From: Bacteroidota bacterium
Lineage (GTDB): Bacteria; Bacteroidota; Bacteroidia; AKYH767-A; OLB10
Assembly: GCA_018268195.1 (NCBI GenBank)
Contig: JAFDWZ010000017.1
Location: 1 to 50,322 of the forward strand
Direction: 5' to 3'
Length of the DNA: 50,322 nt
Position numbers and translations under genes: made by a program. The notes beneath the pieces are model-generated. The model made no database searches. It worked only from the letters and a program-made list of their open reading frames with translations, and was not told where the DNA came from. Positions 42,201 to 50,322 of the stretch are shown here, piece by piece (position 1 is the first letter of the stretch; every line of letters starts with the position of its first letter).

Positions 42201-44263
42201 AAACCGGATGGAGTCAGGCGCATTACTTTCAGTTTAAGAATGATGGTTATGCCAATATTGTGTATAACAAACCACAACGTAAATGGGACTTCGACAATAC
42301 GCAGGCCGAACTTCGTGTATCTACCTGGAAAGTTCCGGGTCAGGGGCTCACATCTGATAACGTTCAACTCAACAATCAGCTTATTGCTACCGGAGGATGT
42401 AATTACCGTGCCATTTATGCTGTAGTGCTCGATTCTATTTCGCTCCAAAACTGGAATACCAATACTTATGCAGGACAGTTTGGAAATATCAATCAACCGC
42501 CATATAATGATTCTTGCCAGGCAGTAGTGAATGGTGCACAACCATTTTTTGCTTTCGCAACGGATTCGGTATTCTCCGTTAAAGGACATTTAATTTATCG
42601 CAATCTCGACAGCCTTGCGAATTTTATCAATCGTATTCCTACAGGAAATTATGTGTTACTATACAGTGTTACCGAGCATTTTATGAGTAGCTCATGGTCA
42701 GGGCAGTTTCGCTTTGCTCTCTCACAAAACGGAATCAATAATGTGGATACCATTCCCAACAGCAAACATTTTATTTTCTTTTTCAGAAAAGGTATTCCAT
42801 CATCGGCACAAACAGTAGTAGCTGCTAACGATACCGTTCAGAATATCACCTTTACCACGCTCATTGGCGGAAACTGGTACAAAGGATATGTTACTTCTGA
42901 AGTTATTGGTCCCGCTCTGCAGTGGAATTCACTTCACTGGGCAAATAACAGTGTGGAGCCAACTCATACAGACACGCTTTCACTTGATGTTGTAGGTATT
43001 GATACCGTAGGAACTGAACACGTTATCTATTCTGCTATTCAGCCATCGCAAATGGATTTCAACTTAAACATCAGCCCTTATATCTATCCGAAATTGTATC
43101 TGCGATGTTATATGGAAGATTCTGTTTTCCGTACACCTCCTCAACTCAATCGCTGGCAGATTTATTATCAGGAAGTACCCGAAGCAGTACTCAATCCGGT
43201 AGGCTCTGAGTTTGTTTCTGCTGATGTTGAACAGGGCGATACCATTTACTGGAAAATGCCTGTGGAAAATGTGAGCACTTCCGACATGACTAACCTTCTG
43301 GTGGATTATTACCTGTACGATAAAGATAATGTCAGAAAAAATATAGCATCACCACGCTTTCACCCACTGTTGCATGGTGACACTTTGAATGCTTTCGTAA
43401 AATTCAGTACACAGAATTATCCGGGAATAAATACCTTGTGGATGGAAGTGAATCCGCGAAACGATCAGCCGGAGCAATATCACTTCAATAACTTTGCAAA
43501 AATCGGCTTCAATGTCAACCGCGATATTACCAATCCTATTCTGGATGTTACCTTTGACGGGCAACATATCCTCAATGGTGATATTGTATCTGCAAAACCA
43601 CTTATTGCAATCAGACTGAAAGACGAAAACAAATATCTCGCTCTTAACGATACGGCTAAATATAAAGTGTATCTCAAAACACCTGACGGTAGTGAGCAAC
43701 AATTGTATTTTGAACCAACGGCCAATACTTCATTATCGTCCAACTTGCTGCAATGGACACCCGCTCAGCTGCCTGATAATGTTTTCAGGATTGAGTATCA
43801 CCCCATATTTACCGTGGACGGCATTTACGAACTTCGCGCTCAGGCTCGTGATGAATCAGGGAACCTCAGCGGAAATTATGATTACCGGATATCTTTTGAA
43901 GTTATTACAAAAAGCTCCATCACAAATGTGTTTAATTATCCTAATCCGTTTACCACAAGCACACGATTTGTGTTTACACTAACCGGATCACAAATTCCAA
44001 CGTACTTTAAAATACAAATCATCAACATCAGTGGTAAGGTGGTAAGAGAAATAACACAAAATGAGCTGGGGCCAATGCATATCGGCAGAAACATTTCTGA
44101 GTATGCATGGGATGGAAAGGATGAATTTGGCGATCGCCTGGCAAAAGGCGTTTATCTTTATCGTGTAATAACAAAAATTAATGGTGATGATATTGATCAC
44201 CGAGCCACATCTGCCGATAAGTTTATTGGTAAAGGATGGGGGAAAATGTATTTGCTGAAATAA
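39197..44263 (+). CDS. giant secreted C25 (gingipain-type) cysteine protease with type IX sorting domain, PorU-like
   Basis: A 1688-residue extracellular or surface protein. Signal peptide at 1-20 (RKFYSIIFILFLCPFVLNAQ). The C25 catalytic domain lies at about 410-780, with H648 in TFFGHAAGS and C678 in FAQSCNVGD, the expected His-Cys dyad. Several Ig/CARDB-like beta domains follow (~790-1590), rich in DSV and DTL phrases. The last ~85 residues form a type IX sorting domain (NYPNPFTTSTRFVFTL ... GDRLAKGVYLYRVIT). PorU sortases are usually 1100-1300 residues, so this is either a large PorU-like protein or a secreted C25 protease that uses the system. It is coupled to the upstream PorV-like gene. 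Confidence 0.9.
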   Translation: MRKFYSIIFILFLCPFVLNAQYANSWINFNGSQPYSAQQYFKIKVWKKGIYRLDYAMLQQAGFNVSQNPHNFQIFHNGTEQYIFVAGEADNSFDPTDYIEFYGKPNDGWADKPLYENPSDQLNPDYSLFSDTAVYFLTAAILPGTPVKRMILENDVNFNAYTPLDFITKTIRKNYSTEYLKGDSQGDIDPSYSGPEGFSGTPFSVNTPSETFDTPNLSASVNAPPPVMDVRMVNANYDGYFHTFNVTLNGNQVFTDNNIFGYTRYDFNFTLSLAALTANNTLQFSGSVNTSGSNRMSVTFYNLKYAHANSFAGESNPFQFFSVSGNSNKLRVDLNDYLNNDNTSRYMYMLSGDTISKITTVRTGNLLQALIPAGGVEKECLLATESSSYSTASDFIIVPVNTDADPQKYARFINYSYNQPQYDYLIVSHKKLWSEAVNYSNFRLATGYNPLLVDIDELYDQFAYGIGKHPLSIKNFCAYAINVFNHKPEYLFLIGKAIYPEAVRLNIAYNDLCLVPTYGNPPSDYMFSNKITDTTYVPHLATGRLAAQNTADVSSYLEKAQSHEAARQVCPEDWLKHVLHFVGGNTGYEQQSIKNYMDQNRAAISDTLMGATVTSYYKISTDPIEYIQALELQARIDSGVNIMTFFGHAAGSTFDIATDIPQNWHNAGRYPVVFAQSCNVGDIYSPSRLLNEDFVLLPQKGSVGFLAKPRLGNIQELGDYSLQLYRNVAYRNYSQPVGIAIKNALDSLILMYYNNAGIVYKSTALGMLWHGDPALKLAPSMQPDYEIKQSSVIFNPTEVTTDLPTFDLNVIIKNLGKVTTDSVSVHIVRKFPDNSTFTVDTLLKYIPYTDTLRVTFNTDLNRGAGFNYFDVTVDYTGTIAECNEANNNVLNIPLQIISTDITPVFPFKYAIVPDASVILKATTDNIYAPSKTYRFELDTTDAFSSPFLRTKTITQTGGVVKWPLPFTCDSGRVYYWRVSLDPSLYPNSYRWKESSFIYIPQKTGWSQAHYFQFKNDGYANIVYNKPQRKWDFDNTQAELRVSTWKVPGQGLTSDNVQLNNQLIATGGCNYRAIYAVVLDSISLQNWNTNTYAGQFGNINQPPYNDSCQAVVNGAQPFFAFATDSVFSVKGHLIYRNLDSLANFINRIPTGNYVLLYSVTEHFMSSSWSGQFRFALSQNGINNVDTIPNSKHFIFFFRKGIPSSAQTVVAANDTVQNITFTTLIGGNWYKGYVTSEVIGPALQWNSLHWANNSVEPTHTDTLSLDVVGIDTVGTEHVIYSAIQPSQMDFNLNISPYIYPKLYLRCYMEDSVFRTPPQLNRWQIYYQEVPEAVLNPVGSEFVSADVEQGDTIYWKMPVENVSTSDMTNLLVDYYLYDKDNVRKNIASPRFHPLLHGDTLNAFVKFSTQNYPGINTLWMEVNPRNDQPEQYHFNNFAKIGFNVNRDITNPILDVTFDGQHILNGDIVSAKPLIAIRLKDENKYLALNDTAKYKVYLKTPDGSEQQLYFEPTANTSLSSNLLQWTPAQLPDNVFRIEYHPIFTVDGIYELRAQARDESGNLSGNYDYRISFEVITKSSITNVFNYPNPFTTSTRFVFTLTGSQIPTYFKIQIINISGKVVREITQNELGPMHIGRNISEYAWDGKDEFGDRLAKGVYLYRVITKINGDDIDHRATSADKFIGKGWGKMYLLK

Positions 44264-44284
44264 CGAATACTTAAAAACCTGCCT

Positions 44285-45670
44285 ATGCAATCATTAATAA
44301 CACATTTTAAAATTTGGCTCTCCAGAAATACTTTTCTGGTAATAGTGCTGGTGGCTTTGCATTTGTTGTTTTTGCTTTTGGCAATGAAGTTTAATCACAT
44401 TGCTTTTTCGGTAGATAGTACCGATTATCTTAATCAGGCTGCAAACCTCAAAGAACATGGTTCATGGTATGCAGGTATCTGGGATCAGCCGCATGATGAA
44501 ACCATGTATTCAAGAAGGCCTCCTTTATATGCTTTGTTTTTATTCTTGATTCAGTTTGTTTCGACCAATAATTATTTTGCGCTTGCCATACAGAATGTGA
44601 TTAGCATTTTTTCGCTGGTGCTGAGTTGCTTTTTATTCTGGCAACTTACCGGTGTACGCCCGGTGAAGAAATGGTTGGCCTTATTACCGCTATTGTTTTT
44701 TCCTACACAGTTTATCTATGCCAATATGATTATGGCCGATGTACTGTTTCAGTTTTTTATAATTCTGTCACTCATATTCTTTCATCATTCCATCCGCGAT
44801 GCAAGAGCATTTTTAGGATTCTGCATTTGTATAGCTCTGGCCATACTTACCAAACCGGTATTGTATTTATTCAGCATAGCAGTGCCTGTTATCGCACTTT
44901 TATTTTATTCCAAAAAAATGTTTCATCTGCGCGAAGTTTTTGTTTCGCTGTTGCCGTTGGCTGTTGTTATTTCTATGTCAACATATAACTATTATGAAAC
45001 GGGTTATTTTCATTACAGCACTGTTAACGAAAAATATTTTTCTGAATACGGAGCCTATTTGGCAGTAGGAGAGAGGGGCAATCCCGAAGCACAAGCTAAA
45101 GTGGATAGTGTGATTGAGGTAGCAAAGCAACAACCCGATTTGAAAAGCTACAGCGATATGCTGATGCGGGAGAGTTTTAAATTGGTGAAAGAAAATAAGG
45201 CAAGATTTGTTTGGGCTCAATTCAAAGGGATGATTTATTTTTTTACTGATCATGGCCGTTTCGACCTGATGGCTTTTTTTGTAAACCCTGACTACATGCA
45301 GGAAAAAGGATGGAAATATTATTACGCTCAGAATGGAATATCGGGAGCTATAGATTACATAAAAACATTTAATCCATTTGTTGTTATTTATCTGGGTTTA
45401 ACAGGTCTTTTCAATATTTTTATTATCTATTGTCTGGTCAGATTTTTATTTGCCAGAAACATTGCAATGCCTGACAGAATCGTTTTTCTTATATTAATTG
45501 CCTACATAGTTATCTTCACCGGTGTGGTTGGTTGCAGCCGTTATCGTATGGCTGTGTTTCCAATCCTTTGGATGAGTTATATCTGGTTTCTTTCTGTACG
45601 AGGTAAACACCATACCGTTGAGTCGCATACAGCTGCTGATAATGAGGAAATAAATTATTCGCATACCTGA
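44285..45670 (+). CDS. GT-C (family 39-like) membrane glycosyltransferase
   Basis: A 461-residue polytopic membrane protein with about ten helices. The first extracytoplasmic loop has the acidic motif VDSTDYLNQAANL and YSRRPPLYALFLF, as in ArnT/PMT-type enzymes that use polyprenyl-phosphate sugars. A long hydrophilic loop at about 245-310 precedes the last helices. The product could modify a surface glycan or a secreted protein; the acceptor is unknown. It starts 22 bases after the C25 gene and may be co-transcribed, but a functional link is only suggested by position. The C-terminus is a short polar tail. Confidence 0.85.
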   Translation: MQSLITHFKIWLSRNTFLVIVLVALHLLFLLLAMKFNHIAFSVDSTDYLNQAANLKEHGSWYAGIWDQPHDETMYSRRPPLYALFLFLIQFVSTNNYFALAIQNVISIFSLVLSCFLFWQLTGVRPVKKWLALLPLLFFPTQFIYANMIMADVLFQFFIILSLIFFHHSIRDARAFLGFCICIALAILTKPVLYLFSIAVPVIALLFYSKKMFHLREVFVSLLPLAVVISMSTYNYYETGYFHYSTVNEKYFSEYGAYLAVGERGNPEAQAKVDSVIEVAKQQPDLKSYSDMLMRESFKLVKENKARFVWAQFKGMIYFFTDHGRFDLMAFFVNPDYMQEKGWKYYYAQNGISGAIDYIKTFNPFVVIYLGLTGLFNIFIIYCLVRFLFARNIAMPDRIVFLILIAYIVIFTGVVGCSRYRMAVFPILWMSYIWFLSVRGKHHTVESHTAADNEEINYSHT

Positions 45671-45723
45671 TTTTTTATTCACTTCGCATAATCTGAATTG
45701 CTGATTCTCAATGGTGGTTTAAT

Positions 45724-45731
45724 TATCTTTG
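45724..45731 (+). promoter_or_regulatory. -7 box of recQ, leaderless position
   Basis: TATCTTTG, a full match to TAnnTTTG, ends four bases before ATG 45736. A TTG at 45698-45700 is 23 bases upstream, somewhat far. The mRNA may be leaderless. Confidence 0.6.
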
Positions 45732-45735
45732 TTGT

Positions 45736-47652
45736 ATGTCGCTCGAAACCGAATTGCAGGAAATATTATTAAAGTACTGGGGCTATTCGCACTTTCGCCC
45801 TTTACAGGCTGATATTATCCAATCGGTGTTAGGCGGAAGAGATACCCTTGCATTATTACCTACCGGTGGAGGAAAATCAATATGTTTTCAGGTGCCTGCA
45901 CTCTACCGTGACGGCATTTGCGTAGTTGTTTCACCTTTAATCTCACTGATGAAAGATCAGGTGGATAATCTACGTAAAAGAAATATAAAAGCTGTAGCAA
46001 TAGTTTCCGGAATGAGCCGGAGAGAAATTGATATAACATTCGACAATTGCATTTATGGGAATGTAAAATTTCTGTATCTCTCTCCCGAGAGATTACAGAC
46101 AGATATTGCATTGATAAGGTTGAGGCAAATGAAAATTAATCTTATTGCAGTGGATGAAGCGCATTGTATTTCGCAGTGGGGTTATGATTTCAGACCATCC
46201 TATATGCACATTGCCGATTTGAGAAAAGAGTTCCCTGAGGTGCCTGTGCTGGCACTTACTGCCACTGCAACACCGCAAGTGCGCGCTGACATCATGAGCA
46301 AACTTGATTTTAAGAATGGGCAAGTATTTGTAAAAAGTTTTGCCCGTGGAAACCTGAGTTATCTTGTTTATCACAATGCCGATAAACTGAATAAGGCAGT
46401 AAATATTTTAAGAGGAGTTAAAGGCAGTGCAATTATTTATGTCAGGAGCAGAAAGCGAACAAAAGATGTTTCCGATTACCTGATAGCAAATGGCATCAAA
46501 TCAAATTTTTATCATGCAGGTTTGGAGCAAGCTGAGAGAAATAAAAGACAACAGGAGTGGATGCTGAATAAAACACAGGTTATTGTTGCAACCAATGCTT
46601 TCGGAATGGGTATTGATAAGCCTGATGTGCGCACTGTCATACATCTTGATTTGCCGGAAAGCCCGGAAGCCTATTATCAGGAAGCAGGACGCGCTGGCCG
46701 CGATGAAAAAGCTGCTTTTGCTGTGCTGCTTTATCAAACTGCTGACCGTTTGGACATAGAACAGATTTTCGAACATACTTTTCCTGAAATAAAATTTATC
46801 CGTACTGTTTACAATGCATTGGGTAATTATTGCAAGGTGGCATTGAATAGCGGAAAGGGAATTAGTTTTGAATTCGATATTTCTGCCTTTGCTTCATATT
46901 TTAATCTTAATCCGGTACTCACATATAACGCACTGCGCATACTGGCAGAAGCCGAATATATTTCTCTTTCGGAAGCAGTGTTTATTCCCGCGCGGATAAA
47001 GATGACGGTAGGGCCTGCCGATTTATATAATTTTCAGGTGCAGAATCCCGCAGCCGATAAAATTATAAAAATGCTTCTGCGCTCCTATGGTGGATTGTTT
47101 GATCAGTATGTAAAAGTCAGTGAGAGCGATCTTGCAAGACGAATGAATGTGGACGTTCCTTTTATTTTGAAACAACTCAACTATCTTGATAAATGTGAGA
47201 TTCTTGAATACCTGCCTCAAACAGATAAACCTCAACTTACATTTTTGATTCCGCGACTGCGACCTGATGATGTGCTGCCTGATATGAAATTGCTGGAATT
47301 CCGTAAAAATCGTTTCAGAGAGCGAGTATCGGCAATTTTAAACTATGCTGAGAATAATGCTGCCTGCCGTAGTATGATGTTACTAGATTATTTTGGTGAA
47401 AAAGTTTCTGGACGCTGTGGAACTTGTGACTATTGTCGCAACAGAAATAAACTTGAACTGAACGATTTGGAATTTGAACGAATACGACAAATCATCAAAG
47501 AATGGGTAATGGCAGAAAGTTTAACCTATTCTGAATTGAATAATAAATTTCCGACAGCGCAACAAAACAACTATTTGCACACGCTACAATGGCTGATGGA
47601 CACCGAAGTTATTGTATTTGACGAAAGCCAACATTTGATGTGGAATGAATAA
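45736..47652 (+). CDS. recQ: RecQ-family ATP-dependent DNA helicase
   Basis: A 638-residue 3'-5' helicase for recombination and fork repair. Motif 0 is FRPLQADIIQSVL, Walker A is LLPTGGGKS, the DExH box is DEAH in AVDEAHCISQWGYDFRPSY, and motif VI is QEAGRAGRD. The zinc-binding segment has C-R-S-MM ... GRCGTCDYC (four Cys), followed by a short C-terminal region. A winged helix precedes it, but no HRDC domain is seen. Length is near 630, usual for Bacteroidota RecQ-like proteins; several paralogues often exist. The end overlaps mpg by 8 bases. Confidence 0.93.
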   Translation: MSLETELQEILLKYWGYSHFRPLQADIIQSVLGGRDTLALLPTGGGKSICFQVPALYRDGICVVVSPLISLMKDQVDNLRKRNIKAVAIVSGMSRREIDITFDNCIYGNVKFLYLSPERLQTDIALIRLRQMKINLIAVDEAHCISQWGYDFRPSYMHIADLRKEFPEVPVLALTATATPQVRADIMSKLDFKNGQVFVKSFARGNLSYLVYHNADKLNKAVNILRGVKGSAIIYVRSRKRTKDVSDYLIANGIKSNFYHAGLEQAERNKRQQEWMLNKTQVIVATNAFGMGIDKPDVRTVIHLDLPESPEAYYQEAGRAGRDEKAAFAVLLYQTADRLDIEQIFEHTFPEIKFIRTVYNALGNYCKVALNSGKGISFEFDISAFASYFNLNPVLTYNALRILAEAEYISLSEAVFIPARIKMTVGPADLYNFQVQNPAADKIIKMLLRSYGGLFDQYVKVSESDLARRMNVDVPFILKQLNYLDKCEILEYLPQTDKPQLTFLIPRLRPDDVLPDMKLLEFRKNRFRERVSAILNYAENNAACRSMMLLDYFGEKVSGRCGTCDYCRNRNKLELNDLEFERIRQIIKEWVMAESLTYSELNNKFPTAQQNNYLHTLQWLMDTEVIVFDESQHLMWNE

Positions 47653-48235
47653 ACTTAAAAAGGAGTTTTATCTGAGACATGACGTGATTATGATAGCGCG
47701 TGAACTGTTGGGAAAATTGCTGGTAACCCGAATCAACAATAAACTCACATCGGGAATTATTACTGAAACAGAAGCATATAACGGAATTATTGACAAAGCT
47801 TCACATGCTTATGGTAACCGAAGAACCAAACGTACGGAAGTAATGTATCATCAAGGTGGTGTTGCTTATGTATATCTTTGCTACGGCATTCACTCATTGT
47901 TTAATGTGGTAACAAACGAAGAAAATATTCCGCATGCTGTACTTATAAGAGGTATAATGCCGGCAGAAGGAAAGGGATATATGAAGCAACGTATAGGCAC
48001 AAAAAAGGATTTTGCAAAAATTATTTCCGGCCCGGGAAATGTTTCTAAGGTTCTGGGCATTCATTACAGCGTATCGGGGTTGAGTCTTTTGGGCAACAAC
48101 ATCTGGATAGAAGATGCTGAACAGGTGGCGGATAAAAACGTTATGACAACCCCTCGTATAGGAGTGGATTATGCAGGTGATGATGCATTGCTTCCTTACC
48201 GATTTTTAATTAACACTCAAGTATTGCATCCATGA
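47645..48235 (+). CDS. mpg: DNA-3-methyladenine glycosylase (AAG/MPG family)
   Basis: A 196-residue monofunctional glycosylase that removes alkylated purines and hypoxanthine in base-excision repair. TETEAYNGIIDKASHAYGNRR carries the catalytic Glu and the conserved AxHA region. VMYHQGGVAYVYLCYGIHSLFNVVT is the DNA-intercalating, Tyr-rich core. AVLIRGIMP and ISGPGNVSKVLGI complete the family pattern. The ATG lies inside the 3' end of recQ, and the stop overlaps mtgA by 4 bases, so the three genes are one transcript and recQ-mpg form a repair pair. Confidence 0.95.
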   Translation: MNKLKKEFYLRHDVIMIARELLGKLLVTRINNKLTSGIITETEAYNGIIDKASHAYGNRRTKRTEVMYHQGGVAYVYLCYGIHSLFNVVTNEENIPHAVLIRGIMPAEGKGYMKQRIGTKKDFAKIISGPGNVSKVLGIHYSVSGLSLLGNNIWIEDAEQVADKNVMTTPRIGVDYAGDDALLPYRFLINTQVLHP

Positions 48236-48939
48236 ATGATGTGCTGAAGAAAATTAAAACCATTGCATTTAAAGTTGTTAAATGGTTTTTTATAGTGAGT
48301 ATAGCATCGGTAATATTATTCCGTTTTGTGCCGGTTTTTTTTACACCGTTAATGGCTATTCGTTTTGTTGAACAGGTGTTCGATTCCGAACGCGATATTC
48401 AGTTTAAGAAGGACTGGGAACCCATCAGCAATATTTCACCTTTATTGGTAAAGGCTGTTATGACAAGCGAAGACCAGCGTTTTAACGAACATTTCGGTTT
48501 GGATATGGAAGCTATACAAAAAGCAGCGGAGTATAATGAGAAACATCAAAACAAAAAACGAGGAGCAAGCACCATCTCGCAGCAAACAGCAAAAAATGTA
48601 TTTCTATTTCCTTCGCGTACCTGGCTGCGCAAAGGTTTCGAAGTGTATTTTACTTTTCTGATAGAAATTTTCTGGAGCAAGCAGCGCATCATGGAAGTTT
48701 ATCTGAATGTGATTGAACTTGGAAATGGAATTTATGGTGCTGAAGCAGCTTCGCAATACTACTTCAACAAACCGGCATCAAAATTAAGCATGCAACAGGC
48801 AGCATCACTGGCGGCAATATTGCCATTGCCGCTTAAGTGGTCGCCCGTAAAACCTAATGCACGTGTGATGAAAAGAACAGAATGGATTAAACGTTATATG
48901 CCCTATGTCGAAGGGTTAGAAGAGAAAAATAATAAATAA
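48232..48939 (+). CDS. mtgA: monofunctional biosynthetic peptidoglycan glycosyltransferase
   Basis: A 235-residue GT51 enzyme polymerising lipid II into glycan strands outside the inner membrane. It has one N-terminal helix (~15-35). The catalytic Glu is in TSEDQRFNEHFGLD. GASTISQQTAKNVFL, the second acidic motif region IMEVYLNVIELGNGIYGAEAAS and LSMQQAASLAAILPLP are all GT51 hallmarks. There is no transpeptidase domain. The start is coupled to mpg. The serA start follows after 25 bases. Confidence 0.96.
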   Translation: MNDVLKKIKTIAFKVVKWFFIVSIASVILFRFVPVFFTPLMAIRFVEQVFDSERDIQFKKDWEPISNISPLLVKAVMTSEDQRFNEHFGLDMEAIQKAAEYNEKHQNKKRGASTISQQTAKNVFLFPSRTWLRKGFEVYFTFLIEIFWSKQRIMEVYLNVIELGNGIYGAEAASQYYFNKPASKLSMQQAASLAAILPLPLKWSPVKPNARVMKRTEWIKRYMPYVEGLEEKNNK

Positions 48940-48964
48940 AAGTTCAGTACTGAAAATAATTGAA

Positions 48965-50194
48965 ATGACTAAAACCAGTTATCCGAGAGAGAAAATAAAG
49001 ATATTGTTGCTCGAAGGAATTCATCCTGCCGCTGTAAAATTATTTAAAGAGCATGGATATCATCAGATAGAACAGATAAACAAAGCACTTACCGAAGAAG
49101 AGTTGATACAAAAAATCAAACAGGTGCATGTGCTGGGCATTCGCTCCAAGACAAAACTTACTCAGGCAGTATTAAATCACTCCGATAAGTTGATTGCTAC
49201 AGGGTGTTTTTGTATCGGAGTAAATCAGGTAAATATTTTGCAGGCAATGAATAAAGGTGTAGCCGTTTTTAATTCGCCTTTCAGCAATACGCGCTCAGTA
49301 GCCGAATTGGTGATTGCAGCCTGTATAATGCTGATGCGAAGGATACCCGAAAAAAATAAAGCTACACATGATGGGCGATGGCTCAAGGACAGCAAAGGAT
49401 GCTACGAAGTGCGTGGCAAAACGCTAGGCATCATTGGCTACGGCCACATAGGCAGCCAGGTATCGGTGCTGGCCGAAGCTTTGGGCATGAAGGTGATATT
49501 TTTTGATACTGAACCGAAACTAAGCTTGGGTAATGCACAAGCAAGCAAGCAACTGAATGAGTTACTCGCACTCTCTGATATTGTAACCTTGCATGTTCCG
49601 GGAGGTGCCGCTACTCACAATATGGTGAATGAAACCTTTTTAAGAAAAATGAAAAAAGGCAGTATGCTTATCAACCTGAGCCGTGGCGAAGTAATGGATG
49701 TTAACGCTGTTGCAAAAGCCATCAAACAAAAACAACTTGGAGGATTGGCAGCAGATGTTTTTCCTTCTGAACCTGAAGGTGCAGGCGATGCATTCGTTTC
49801 ACCGTTGCAAAATCTCGAAAATGTTTTGCTTACACCGCACATTGGCGGATCAACTATGGAAGCTCAGGAAAATATAGGGCTTGATGTAGCAGGCAAACTG
49901 TTGCACTACCTCGAAACCGGCAATAGCATGGGAAGTGTTTCTGTGCCGCCACTCAATTTACCTGTACAGCAAAATGCATATCGCATTCTGCATATTCATA
50001 AAAACGTTCCGGGAGTGTTGTCGCAGATAAATACCATTATGAATAAGAATAAGGTGAATATTGTAGGGCAGTATCTTCAGACCAACTCAGAGATTGGTTA
50101 TGTGGCAATGGACATTGATAAAAAAACATCAGCATCGGTACTGTCGGATATCAGGAAATGCGCTGAAACCATAAAAGTGCGTAGTGTACGATAA
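48965..50194 (+). CDS. serA: D-3-phosphoglycerate dehydrogenase with ACT domain
   Basis: A 409-residue NAD-dependent dehydrogenase for the first step of serine synthesis. GIRSKTKLTQAVL is in the substrate domain. The Rossmann loop is GIIGYGHIGSQ. Catalytic Arg lies in NLSRGEVMD, Glu in the following SEPEG segment and His in TPHIGGSTMEAQ. The last ~75 residues (YRILHIHKNVPGVLSQINTIM...) are an ACT domain, predicted to bind L-serine for feedback inhibition. Length matches the E. coli type (410). It lies downstream of mtgA on the same strand, perhaps with its own promoter in the short gap, though none is clear. Confidence 0.97.
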   Translation: MTKTSYPREKIKILLLEGIHPAAVKLFKEHGYHQIEQINKALTEEELIQKIKQVHVLGIRSKTKLTQAVLNHSDKLIATGCFCIGVNQVNILQAMNKGVAVFNSPFSNTRSVAELVIAACIMLMRRIPEKNKATHDGRWLKDSKGCYEVRGKTLGIIGYGHIGSQVSVLAEALGMKVIFFDTEPKLSLGNAQASKQLNELLALSDIVTLHVPGGAATHNMVNETFLRKMKKGSMLINLSRGEVMDVNAVAKAIKQKQLGGLAADVFPSEPEGAGDAFVSPLQNLENVLLTPHIGGSTMEAQENIGLDVAGKLLHYLETGNSMGSVSVPPLNLPVQQNAYRILHIHKNVPGVLSQINTIMNKNKVNIVGQYLQTNSEIGYVAMDIDKKTSASVLSDIRKCAETIKVRSVR

Positions 50195-50322
50195 AAATTT
50201 TATAAGTAGAATTGAACCTTAGACCTGTAAACTTTTTATAGGACGAGACACTGAATGAATTTGTTGAATACTTTTTAAAAGAAGGTAGCCACGAACGCAT
50301 GTGTTGATGTATATTTATTGCA

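Noticed and set aside
39197..44263. Direct naming of the C25 protease as porU
   Set aside because: The length is far above known PorU proteins, the gene order is reversed, and many secreted C25 proteases also carry a sorting domain; left as PorU-like.
50195..50322. Window end after serA
   Set aside because: I looked for a new gene start, tRNA or terminator and saw nothing I can support.

Overview
The window looks like a piece of chromosome from a Bacteroidota bacterium, moderately AT-rich and probably environmental; I cannot name the genus. Four things point to this phylum. Promoters carry the Bacteroidota -7 box TAnnTTTG rather than TATAAT, and few genes have a Shine-Dalgarno site. A C25-type protease has a type IX secretion sorting domain and sits next to a PorV/PorQ-like barrel. 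There is a PadR-PspC pair and an ABC permease fused to an M1 peptidase. The division and cell-wall cluster has the Bacteroidota gene order, with a long-linker FtsZ.

Layout. 1-4.1 kb: a HAD phosphatase, then a leftward run of a two-domain peptide-type ABC ATPase, a GNAT acetyltransferase, a rhomboid protease and methylmalonyl-CoA epimerase. 4.1-9.1 kb: a leftward operon of a small secreted protein, an ABC ATPase and a permease/M1-peptidase fusion. 9.2-16.6 kb: a small unknown ORF, recG, tRNA-Pro(CGG), a cold-shock protein, adenine deaminase, a pterin carbinolamine dehydratase, an unknown protein, murQ and a PlsC-like acyltransferase. 16.7-32.2 kb: one rightward cluster of 13 genes (mraZ, rsmH, ftsL-like, ftsI, murE, mraY, murD, ftsW, murG, murC, ftsQ, ftsA, ftsZ), with an MraZ box in front and a hairpin terminator behind. 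32.4-34.5 kb: padR plus a PspC-domain membrane protein. 34.7-37.8 kb (leftward): a TonB-dependent receptor, then pssA-purS. 38.0-45.7 kb (rightward): a PorV/PorQ-like barrel, a giant C25 protease and a GT-C glycosyltransferase. 45.7-50.2 kb: recQ, mpg, mtgA and serA.

The most interesting signal is regulatory. A 50-bp promoter/operator block is present twice, 23 kb apart, with only two mismatches. One copy is in front of padR-pspC (32380-32429). The other is on the opposite strand in front of the secreted protein/ABC/M1 operon (9051-9100). Each block has a 9-bp-arm palindrome, AGTACTATG-N5-CATAGTACT, overlapping the -33 region, followed by a -7 box TATCTTTG. The simplest reading is that PadR represses both loci. 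That would make them one envelope-related regulon made of an export/peptidase machine, a small secreted protein with LPEVTI-type repeats and a PspC membrane protein. This is inferred from sequence and has not been tested.

No gene-free stretch exceeds about 300 bases if the weak ORF at 9248-9616 is accepted. If it is not real, 9101-9630 is otherwise empty. I saw no CRISPR array, insertion sequence, prophage or rRNA.
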